Shown piece by piece: positions 1 to 4,676 of a stretch of DNA of 9,071 nucleotides. Under the pieces are notes generated by a model that did not search any database, had not been told where the DNA came from, and was given only the letters and a program-made list of their open reading frames with translations. Each line of letters opens with the position of its first letter. The first letter of the stretch is position 1. The stretch lies in contig JACRCJ010000112.1 in NCBI GenBank assembly GCA_016219075.1, positions 1 through 9,071 on the forward strand, read 5' to 3'. A program made the position numbers and the translations under genes. The stretch comes from Deltaproteobacteria bacterium (GTDB lineage: Bacteria; Desulfobacterota; GWC2-55-46).

Positions 1-31
1 TAAATAGAAAAGACAGCAGATATCTTCCCAT
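1..31 (-). CDS. N-terminus of an unidentified leftward gene (partial)
   Basis: An ATG on the minus strand at 31 opens a frame that reads MGRYLLSFLF and leaves the window at position 1. A clear Shine-Dalgarno, GGAGG (minus strand, 41-37), sits 5 nt before the ATG. The short basic start followed by hydrophobic residues looks like the beginning of a signal peptide or membrane segment. A promoter and structured leader lie upstream at 32-272. Ten codons cannot identify the product. It is called because SD, start and promoter agree in direction. Confidence 0.5.
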   Translation of the reverse strand, partial: MGRYLLSFLF

Positions 32-75
32 GGACGCCTCCACATATTTTATTGTCTCCCTTCGGGGAATGAGAG

Positions 76-99
76 AAAAACCCTCGCCTTCAGGCGAAG
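76..99 (-). terminator. Terminator-like hairpin in the leader of the partial gene
   Basis: On the minus strand CTTCGCC (99-93) and GGCGAGG (88-82) form a stem of about 7 bp with one G-U pair around a TGAA tetraloop. It is followed at once by GTTTTT (81-76). It lies between the predicted promoter and the start codon at 31, so it could act as an attenuator. The stem is short, so it may be only an RNA-stabilising hairpin. Confidence 0.35.
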
Positions 100-178
100 A
101 GTTCGGTTCGAGTGTCGGTATAAAGAAGCTCCCCTTCCCCCCTTCCAGTTGCAACGGAAGAGCAGAACGGGAGCCCAG

Positions 179-194
179 CCCTCGCAATCGAGGG
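179..194. repeat. Perfect hairpin CCCTCG-CAAT-CGAGGG
   Basis: A 6-bp perfect inverted repeat with a 4-nt loop lies in the leader of the leftward gene. The flanks (about 120-215) are rich in runs of C and G, like the hairpin repeats elsewhere in the window, but do not align with them. It may be a different palindromic repeat or part of the leader fold. Confidence 0.35.
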
Positions 195-243
195 AGGCGA
201 GGCTTTAAATTGAACCGCCCTGCCATAGAAATGATTTATTGAT

Positions 244-272
244 TTATTATCATTTAATATGACAAATGTCAA
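244..272 (-). promoter_or_regulatory. Predicted sigma-70 promoter, leftward
   Basis: The minus strand has a perfect -35 TTGACA (272-267), a 17-nt spacer and -10 TAATAA (249-244), so transcription would start near 237. A short dyad, TGACA-AA-TGTCA (260-271), overlaps the -35 and could be an operator. The transcript would run about 205 nt before the start codon at 31, giving a long leader. No transcription data support it here; the call rests on the hexamers and spacing. Confidence 0.5.
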
Positions 273-479
273 ATCTCCGGTATAAACGCAGGCTGGACTT
301 GCAAGGAGGAAGGCCAAAACGGCCGCAGCATACTTCATCATAACGGATTCACACCACGGTTACGGTCAGATTTATAGAGGGGAGTGAGGGCCATGAAGAA
401 CGGATAAAGTCAGCGCTGCGACAATATTTTAATTCAGCGGGAACTCCCCGTCTGTAAAGCCGCGGGTATCTATTTTTTA

Positions 480-488
480 TGCTATACT
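480..488 (+). promoter_or_regulatory. Extended -10 element for the PagL-like gene
   Basis: TG-C-TATACT at 480-488 is an extended -10 element (TG one base before the hexamer). It would place a start site near 495 and a leader of about 55 nt ahead of the TTG start at 551. No good -35 hexamer is visible, which is tolerated with extended -10 promoters. The rest of 273-479 shows no gene. Confidence 0.35.
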
Positions 489-550
489 TTGCAGGCTTGT
501 AACCGCATCCTTCGCGGTGCCGCTCACCTGAAGAGAAAAGGGGCCCGTAA

Positions 551-1021
551 TTGTCTCGCCTGACACCTGTAAAAAAACTCATACTGCTCATCTTCGCTGT
601 CTGTGTCTTTTCAACTGTTTTCTCCGGCGAGGCCCGGTCCGAACTGGCTATAGGGGCGGCGCGCGATGTCGTCCACTCTCAGGAGACCTACTCCGGGACC
701 GTCCGTTACGACTTCAGGTCCCTGAACGTAGGCGCGGCGGCCTGGTGGTGGGACGGCAACAAGGGGGATACCGGCGCGCTCGAACTCGTTTACAATATCG
801 CCCTTGGCCCGGTGGACATCAACGCCGGTGGGGCGTACCTCTACCACACCGACACCGTCAACGGCACGCACCTGAACTTCTCGCTGGGCGCCGCCTTAAA
901 CCTCGGAGAGCACTTCAGGGTCATGTTCAGCCACTTCTCCAACGGTAGGGGTCTCTTCAAATGGGAGAAGGACAAACCCAATTCAGGCTGGAATTTTCTC
1001 GGCCTCGCCTACAGGTTTTAA
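551..1021 (+). CDS. PagL-like outer-membrane lipid A deacylase (acyloxyacyl hydrolase family)
   Basis: The 156-residue protein starts with a basic n-region and hydrophobic core typical of a Sec signal peptide (residues 1 to about 28). The rest alternates polar and hydrophobic residues as in a small beta-barrel and ends in the aromatic signature AYRF. FSHFSNGRG (127-135) matches the His-x-Ser-Asn core of PagL, which removes the 3-O acyl chain of lipid A; H128 and S130 would be catalytic. Length fits the family. The third catalytic residue of Pseudomonas PagL, a Glu 12 residues after the Ser, is not at the aligned place: the PNxG segment is shifted and followed by W147-N148. E139 could replace it. 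Start: an in-frame TAA at 548-550 rules out any extension, no other start codon follows nearby, and purine-rich AAAAGGGG precedes the TTG. Enzyme activity is uncertain; the fold and location are more secure. Confidence 0.65.
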   Translation: MSRLTPVKKLILLIFAVCVFSTVFSGEARSELAIGAARDVVHSQETYSGTVRYDFRSLNVGAAAWWWDGNKGDTGALELVYNIALGPVDINAGGAYLYHTDTVNGTHLNFSLGAALNLGEHFRVMFSHFSNGRGLFKWEKDKPNSGWNFLGLAYRF

Positions 1022-1082
1022 TTTTCCGCGGCGTTTAATCTTGTAATTCCCCGAAGAAAAGCTGCAGGGTTTCCATATAAGA

Positions 1083-1138
1083 CCCTCCCCCTTTATGGCG
1101 ACGGGGGAGGGCAGGGGGGGTGAAAAAAGTTTTCACCC
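1083..1138 (+). repeat. Partial copy of the multi-hairpin repeat (R1)
   Basis: This has the left half of the repeat seen in full at 1416, 6034 and 8935. Hairpin 1 is CCCTCCCCC (1083-1091) with GGGGGAGGG (1103-1111). Hairpin 2 is GGGTGAAAA (1118-1126) with TTTTCACCC (1130-1138). The right half (hairpins 3 and 4) is missing. It lies about 60 bp after the PagL-like gene and could stabilise or end that transcript. Confidence 0.7.
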
Positions 1139-1157
1139 GCGCCACAGTTGCGGCTTC

Positions 1158-1186
1158 TTGCAAATCATCCTGATCTATGCTATAAG
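1158..1186 (+). promoter_or_regulatory. Predicted promoter for a small RNA
   Basis: TTGCAA (1158-1163), a 17-nt spacer and TATAAG (1181-1186) make a good sigma-70 match, strengthened by TG-C directly before the -10. The start site would be near 1193. No credible coding frame follows; an intrinsic terminator follows about 95-145 nt later, which suggests a short non-coding transcript. Confidence 0.45.
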
Positions 1187-1192
1187 GTTCAA

Positions 1193-1337
1193 GGTACGCC
1201 GTCTTCTCAAAGAGGTTTTTTCCCGTTATCCCGGCGATCCGGGGAGTCTTCAAAAACGCGTTCGTAAGCCTGCATCGAAAAGGAGGCCGTAATACCTGAC
1301 TTTTAACAAGAAAGGCAAGGTAGGACGGCTTTTTTTA
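1193..1337 (+). ncRNA. Candidate small RNA of about 145 nt, unidentified
   Basis: The interval is bounded by a predicted promoter (1158-1186) and an intrinsic terminator ending at 1337. Inside are a tight hairpin CCCGG-CGAT-CCGGG and a possible long-range pairing between the 5' end (GCCGTC, 1198-1203) and the 3' end (GACGGC, 1324-1329). That pairing would compete with the terminator stem, which reuses ACGGC. I do not recognise it as 6S, SRP RNA, tmRNA or a known riboswitch. No downstream gene is close enough for an obvious leader role: luxR1 starts 278 nt after the terminator. Structure was judged by eye. Confidence 0.35.
1286..1337 (+). terminator. Intrinsic terminator
   Basis: GCCGT (1286-1290) pairs with ACGGC (1325-1329), and ACCT (1294-1297) pairs with AGGT (1318-1321) across a 3x3 internal loop. 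Eight T residues follow (1330-1337). The apical loop of about 20 nt is large, but the T-run directly after the stem is strong. No gene ends within 250 bp upstream, so it most likely ends the candidate RNA. Confidence 0.5.
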
Positions 1338-1415
1338 TTTTCAGCGTTCTGAAAATCCAGGGGCTTTAATCGCTACGGGTTAAATTCCTCGAAGCTCGCT
1401 TCGTAAATTTTAAAT

Positions 1416-1540
1416 CCCCTCCCCCTTGATGGGGGAGGGTTAGGGTGGGGGTGAAAAACTACACCCTCCCCTCAGTCCCCTCCCGTCGATGGAGGGGAAG
1501 TATATCGAGATACCCCGGAGCTTGCTCCGGGGTGGTTCAT
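1416..1540 (+). repeat. Multi-hairpin repeat, full copy R2
   Basis: A unit of about 125 bp with several inverted repeats in series. Hairpin 1: CCCTCCCCC/GGGGGAGGG (1417-1439). Hairpin 2 is degraded here to GTG/CAC. Hairpin 3: CCCCTCC/GGAGGGG. Hairpin 4: ACCCCGGAGC-TT-GCTCCGGGGT (1512-1533). It shares order and most sequence with 6034-6158 and, inverted, with 8935-9059. It sits upstream of luxR1, ending 75 bp before its start codon. The surrounding 1338-1615 has no gene of its own and no convincing luxR promoter. Confidence 0.85.
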
Positions 1541-1615
1541 CCCGGGAGGGTTCATTTCAGCGGTCTGATAACCCGGGCCCCGTTAGAAGGGAAGAACGGC
1601 CGCCAGAGGCGAGTG

Positions 1616-2203
1616 ATGGATTCAAAGGACCTTTCAAAAGAAGAGCTTATAGGCATCCTGGAGGTAATCGAGGGTACGCGTAACTGCGTAAGCCCCGATG
1701 ACCTGAAGGGGATCCTGATCAAGGCGAAGGAACTGGTCTCGGCGGACAGGGCTATATGCGGAATAGCGAAGGTCTCTGAGGGCGAGGTAAAGGAGATGGT
1801 ATCCGTGGTGAACGGGAACTACCCGATGGAGTGGCTGTCGAGCTATCTCTCCGGGAAGCTTTACTTCGTGGACCCGGTCGTCAGGTTCCACACCAGGTGT
1901 TCTCTCACGCAGTTCTGGTCCGACATCTTCAAGGTCTCTACCGACCGCCAGTCCAGACTCGCCATAGACCACGCCGCGGACTTCGGCCTCAAGTACGGGC
2001 TCTCGAGCGGCATCTATGCGCCGGAGTCTGACAATGTCAGCATACTGGCCTTTGCCGGTGACCGCGACAGGTTCAGCGCCCGTCACAAAAAGATAATGGA
2101 TATAATCTCGCTCCATATAAATAACGCGCTTGTTAAGTCGACATACGAGTTTCGGAGCCCCGCGGCGTTTCCCGCGCTCGACCACAAGGCGTTTTTGCGC
2201 TGA
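1616..2203 (+). CDS. LuxR-family AHL-binding protein lacking the HTH domain
   Basis: A protein of 195 residues that aligns along almost its whole length with the N-terminal autoinducer-binding domain of the two LuxR paralogues that follow. Signature residues of that domain are present: W73 and Y77 (EWLSSY), D86-P87, W101 (FWSD) and G128 (KYGLSSG). The paralogues continue with a LuxR-type helix-turn-helix. This one ends after about 20 unrelated residues (from residue 176), just as the next gene begins 10 bp later, and no HTH remnant is left in another frame. It should bind or sequester AHL, or form heterodimers, but not bind DNA itself. Start: ATG at 1616 with AGAGG 6 nt upstream; it aligns with the MD start of both paralogues. 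The longer upstream frame is repeat DNA. Probably co-transcribed with the next two genes. Confidence 0.8.
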   Translation: MDSKDLSKEELIGILEVIEGTRNCVSPDDLKGILIKAKELVSADRAICGIAKVSEGEVKEMVSVVNGNYPMEWLSSYLSGKLYFVDPVVRFHTRCSLTQFWSDIFKVSTDRQSRLAIDHAADFGLKYGLSSGIYAPESDNVSILAFAGDRDRFSARHKKIMDIISLHINNALVKSTYEFRSPAAFPALDHKAFLR

Positions 2204-2213
2204 GGGATGAACG

Positions 2214-2939
2214 ATGGATTACGGCGAGTTTTCAAAAAAAGAACTCTCTGAGGCGCTCGGGATCGTCCACGACGCCACTTCGTGCTCCACCAAGGCGGGG
2301 CTTAAGTCCATCCTCTCCGGCCTGAAGGAGCTCGTGGAAGCCGAAAGGGCGATATGCGCGCTGGGAGACTCGGAGGGCCGGATATTAAAGGCCGTGAACC
2401 TGAGCTATCCCGAAGAGTGGCTGACGATGTATGCGGACGGCGGTTTTGCCGGGAAAGACCCGGTGCTGCTCTACAATCAGGACTCTCCCAGACCGTTTTT
2501 CTGGTCTGACTCGCTCAGGGTGTATTCGGACAAGGAGCACCGGGGCCTTATGAACGACGCCGCTGAGTTCGGGCTTCGCTACGGCGTGTCGAGCGGGGTT
2601 AAGTCCCCGGAAAAAGGAGTGGCCAGCATATTTTCGTTCTCAGGGGAGCGAAACAGTTTCAGGGAGCGCCATCTGAAGCTTCTCGACATGGTGACCCCTC
2701 ATGTCCACCAGGCCCTTTTAAGGCTCATTGGCGGCCCTCTGAATCCGTCGCACGGCCTCTCGGCAAGAGAGCTGGAGGTCCTCGGCCTCATGAAAAGGGG
2801 CGTCAGCTACAGAGAGGTCTCCATCTCTCTGAATATAAGCTTAAGGACGGTCAAGTACCATGTCAGGAACATTAAGGACAAGCTCTACGCCGTAAACAAG
2901 GCTCACGCGATAGCCATAGCCGCCGGGATCGGCCTTTAG
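2214..2939 (+). CDS. LuxR-family quorum-sensing transcription regulator (paralogue 2)
   Basis: A 241-residue protein, normal for the family. The autoinducer-binding domain (about 10-170) has W69, Y73, D82-P83, W97 and the YGVSSG turn with G124. The C-terminal LuxR/GerE HTH (about 181-241) starts LSARELEVL and contains RTVKYHVRNIKDKL and NKAHAIAIA, with the typical Glu at 186 and Gly at 196. It should bind an AHL, dimerise and bind lux-box DNA. The gene starts 10 bp after the HTH-less paralogue, with GAGGG as ribosome-binding site, so translational coupling is likely. A lux box and luxI lie downstream. Which paralogue reads which signal cannot be told. Confidence 0.9.
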   Translation: MDYGEFSKKELSEALGIVHDATSCSTKAGLKSILSGLKELVEAERAICALGDSEGRILKAVNLSYPEEWLTMYADGGFAGKDPVLLYNQDSPRPFFWSDSLRVYSDKEHRGLMNDAAEFGLRYGVSSGVKSPEKGVASIFSFSGERNSFRERHLKLLDMVTPHVHQALLRLIGGPLNPSHGLSARELEVLGLMKRGVSYREVSISLNISLRTVKYHVRNIKDKLYAVNKAHAIAIAAGIGL

Positions 2940-3010
2940 GCCGGCGGCGCAAACGGCGCAAACACCTCTTCAGGCACGCGGGGGAGTAGGTTTTCCGGGA
3001 GGACACAGCC

Positions 3011-3742
3011 ATGGACTTCAAGATGTTTACGAAGAAGGAGTTGGGTGAGATACTCGACGTGATCCAGCAGGCGGTCGCGTGCAGGGAGGAAAAGGAAATA
3101 ATTTTTGTAGTGGACAGGCTTAAGGATATGATATGTGCGGACAGGGGGGTTTGCGCGCTTGGCGAGGTAAAGACCGGAAAACTCCTGAAGATAGTGAACC
3201 TTAACTGGCCGTCCCAATGGGCCGAGACATACATCTCGGAGGAGCTATACAGGAACGACCCGATTATCCGTTACAACTATGAGTTCTTTAAGACTCACGC
3301 CTGGTCAGAGGCGCTGAAGGTCTTTTCGGATGATAACAATGTAGACATTATGAACAGGGCATCGGAGTTCGGCCTCAAGTACGGGCTTTCCAGCGGTGTT
3401 AACGGGACAGCCTACAAAGGCAGCATCTTTTCCTTTTCCTCCGGAAGAAAAAGTTTCGACGCCTACCACATGAAGGTCCTCGACATAGTGACCCCGCACA
3501 TTCACCAGGCGCTGTCAAGGATATGCGAATGCAACGGGTCGATAGAACTCGCGCTGTCGGCGAGGGAAAAGGAAGTCCTTGAATGGATGAAGGCGGGCAA
3601 GACCAACTGGGAAATCTCCGTAATACTCGGCATAAGCGAAAGGACCGTCAAGTTCCATGTGCAGAATATCGAAAGGAAGCTTAACGCCGTCAATAAAGCG
3701 CATGCGATAGCCATTGCGATGGATACCGGGCTGGTAGTATAG
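3011..3742 (+). CDS. LuxR-family quorum-sensing transcription regulator (paralogue 3)
   Basis: A 243-residue protein, visibly paralogous to the gene before it. It has W70, Y74, D83-P84, W98 and G125 of the AHL-binding domain, and a C-terminal HTH (about 182-243) with LSAREKEVL, RTVKFHVQNIERKL and NKAHAIAIA. It is expected to be an AHL-responsive activator or repressor of lux-box promoters. A strong SD (GGGAGGA) precedes the ATG at 3011; the 71-bp gap from the previous gene holds no obvious terminator. Its last 53 bp overlap the 3' end of the convergent luxI. The ligand pocket residues differ from paralogue 2 in several places (for example W66 in NWPSQW for SYPEEW), which may mean a different signal or affinity. 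Confidence 0.9.
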   Translation: MDFKMFTKKELGEILDVIQQAVACREEKEIIFVVDRLKDMICADRGVCALGEVKTGKLLKIVNLNWPSQWAETYISEELYRNDPIIRYNYEFFKTHAWSEALKVFSDDNNVDIMNRASEFGLKYGLSSGVNGTAYKGSIFSFSSGRKSFDAYHMKVLDIVTPHIHQALSRICECNGSIELALSAREKEVLEWMKAGKTNWEISVILGISERTVKFHVQNIERKLNAVNKAHAIAIAMDTGLVV

Positions 3743-4349
3743 ACATCCATTTGAAAAATTCCGGTTTTTTTTCTGATGCTATCTCCTCGAACTTCCGCCA
3801 GTCAAGGTTGCAGACACCGGCCTTTACCCCGTCAGGCATCATCACGAAATCGTAGAGCGACTCAACCGGCAGACCGGAGAGCCTCAAATGCCTGAAGCAC
3901 CGTTTGTCCACGACCATCAATGAATGCCTGATAGCGTTTTCCCTGTTCCAATGATACAGCCCCTTGTAAAGAAGGTTCGGAACGCAGGCCAGGGACTGGC
4001 TTGAGCGGATGTCCTTCCTTACGCACAGCCTGGTTATCTCCGCCACATCAGCGGTTTTTGTCACCTTCGCCCCGTCCGGCATCATGCAGGAAAACTCCTT
4101 TTCGACCATAAACGGATGTTCTGAAGTGATGATCCTTATGTGGCCGACCAGGAGACCCGCGGTGTCGAATACCCCAACATATCTGGAGAAGGAATCATAA
4201 GAATCTTTCTCCATACCGTCTGAGGACGGTGGAACCCACTGCAGCTCCAGGCTGAAGACATCGTGCCTTAAACGGAAGGCAGCCTCCAGTTCCTCATGGG
4301 TGGAGAGTGTTTTTACCAGGAAGTCATCTTCTTGAAAAATCAGTTCCAT
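3690..4349 (-). CDS. Acyl-homoserine-lactone synthase, LuxI family
   Basis: A 219-residue protein that should make an AHL signal from S-adenosylmethionine and an acyl carrier (acyl-ACP or acyl-CoA). All hallmark residues of LuxI enzymes are present in order: R28-x3-F32 (RHDVF), W38, D49 and D52 (EKDSYD), R72 (GHIRI), E104 and R107 (AEITRL). The acyl chain cannot be predicted. A related family, the PEP-CTERM/exosortase-associated acyltransferases, shares this fold, but direct linkage to three luxR genes favours AHL synthesis. Transcribed towards the luxR genes; its last 18 codons lie inside luxR paralogue 3 on the other strand. The SD (AGAGG) is only 2 nt from the ATG, which may limit translation; no better start is visible. 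A lux box lies about 110 bp upstream. Confidence 0.87.
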   Translation of the reverse strand: MELIFQEDDFLVKTLSTHEELEAAFRLRHDVFSLELQWVPPSSDGMEKDSYDSFSRYVGVFDTAGLLVGHIRIITSEHPFMVEKEFSCMMPDGAKVTKTADVAEITRLCVRKDIRSSQSLACVPNLLYKGLYHWNRENAIRHSLMVVDKRCFRHLRLSGLPVESLYDFVMMPDGVKAGVCNLDWRKFEEIASEKKPEFFKWMSILPARYPSQWLSHALY

Positions 4350-4398
4350 GTCCTCTTTTTAACAGGAACCGGAGATTTGCGTAACTGGCAATGATGGC

Positions 4399-4427
4399 AG
4401 TTTAATTTTTTAATAAATAGTTGTAAA
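4399..4427 (-). promoter_or_regulatory. Predicted luxI promoter
   Basis: On the minus strand TTTACA (4427-4422), a 17-nt spacer and TAAACT (4404-4399) make a moderate sigma-70 promoter in AT-rich DNA. The start site would be near 4392, 43 nt before the luxI ATG. The lux box centre (4460.5) would then be at about -68, a position used by LuxR-type proteins at class I promoters such as TraR sites near -66. Confidence 0.4.
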
Positions 4428-4450
4428 ATAAAAAATTTGTGCGCGGCAGG

Positions 4451-4470
4451 GCCTGTACCAAAGTACAGGA
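4451..4470. promoter_or_regulatory. lux box (LuxR-type operator)
   Basis: The core CCTGTACCAAAGTACAGG (4452-4469) is a perfect 7-4-7 inverted repeat. It matches the classical Vibrio fischeri lux box (half-sites ACCTGTA and TACAGGT) in both half-sites and in total length of 20 bp. It lies between divergent luxI and radC. It overlaps the -35 region of a rightward promoter and is upstream of a leftward one. It is the only full match I found in the window. Confidence 0.85.
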
Positions 4471-4491
4471 GAAAGGACAGCGCTTTTTTTG

Positions 4492-4497
4492 TATAAT
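4492..4497 (+). promoter_or_regulatory. Lux-box-dependent rightward promoter (-10)
   Basis: TATAAT at 4492-4497 is a perfect -10 hexamer. No -35 hexamer exists at the right distance; the lux box occupies that place. With a start near 4504 the box is centred at about -43, the class II position (-42.5) at which LuxR activates the V. fischeri luxI promoter. A consensus -10 with a lux box replacing the -35 is a strong sign of LuxR-activated transcription towards radC. Confidence 0.7.
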
Positions 4498-4503
4498 GCA
4501 ACT

Positions 4504-4653
4504 AATGTAACTCTCGAAAGCGGGCTGAAATCAAAGACATACCGTGTTCTGACGGTAGCGGAAGAGTCAGCGTCTCATGGAAGATTTTGACAAGGGGGTG
4601 AGATAAGGAAGGACTCACGGGCGCGACAGGGCGCCACGAGGGTGAGATTTTTT
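4504..4653 (+). ncRNA. Candidate quorum-regulated small RNA (or attenuated radC leader)
   Basis: The interval runs from the predicted lux-box promoter start to a terminator-like T-run and has no convincing reading frame. Visible structure: TACCGT-GTTCTG-ACGGTA (4540-4557) enclosed by GCTGA/TCAGC (4524-4528 with 4567-4571) with purine-rich internal loops. GTGAG (4598-4602) pairs with CTCAC (4614-4618) around the loop ATAAGGAAGGA. A terminator stem reuses the same CTCAC. Four GGA motifs (4560, 4579, 4607, 4611), two in that loop, resemble CsrA/RsmA-binding sites. It may therefore be a trans-acting RNA, perhaps a CsrA sponge, or a leader that controls radC 24 nt after the T-run. It matches no RNA family I know. 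Confidence 0.5.
4614..4653 (+). terminator. Intrinsic terminator before radC
   Basis: CTCAC (4614-4618) pairs with GTGAG (4642-4646). Inside it GGCGC (4620-4624) pairs with GCGCC (4631-4635) around GACAGG, with an asymmetric internal loop of about 6 nt. A T6 run follows (4648-4653). An upstream GTGAG (4598-4602) can pair with the same CTCAC, so the two folds exclude each other. Strength is moderate because of the internal loop. Confidence 0.5.
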
Positions 4654-4676
4654 CATTCAGGATCCTTCAATGCCAC

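Noticed and set aside
100..125. GGTTCGAGT resembling a tRNA T-loop
   Set aside because: The flanking bases do not pair into a T-arm and no acceptor or anticodon arms are present.
90..341. Leftward frame of 83 residues with a signal-peptide-like start (MMKYAAAVLAFLLASPA)
   Set aside because: It has no ribosome-binding site, a strong leftward promoter and the hairpin at 179-194 lie inside it, and after residue 30 the protein reads like repeat DNA.
393..407. ATGAAGAACGGATAA after GAGGGGAGTGAGGG, a possible tiny gene
   Set aside because: Four codons only; no continuation in the same frame and no sign of a broken longer gene.
1035..1253. Leftward frame of 72 residues
   Set aside because: It crosses repeat R1 and the predicted small-RNA promoter and resembles no protein family.
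1416..1540. CRISPR array or integron attC reading of the repeated palindromes
   Set aside because: The hairpins differ from one another inside a unit, there are no equal repeats with unique spacers, no cas or integrase gene, and copies are dispersed in both orientations.
1445..1615. 57-residue N-terminal extension of the first luxR
   Set aside because: It is translated repeat R2. The ATG at 1616 has an SD and lines up with the starts of both paralogues.
1634..2185. Leftward frame of 183 residues opposite the first luxR
   Set aside because: It is a mirror of a well-supported LuxR-domain gene; composition is Arg- and Val-rich with no domain.
3743..3775. T8 run at about 3765-3772 as a terminator of the luxR operon
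   Set aside because: No stable stem precedes it and it lies within the luxI coding sequence.
4504..4653. Known riboswitch (c-di-GMP-I, TPP, cobalamin) ahead of radC
   Set aside because: The conserved cores of those classes are not found; only generic hairpins and GGA motifs are.
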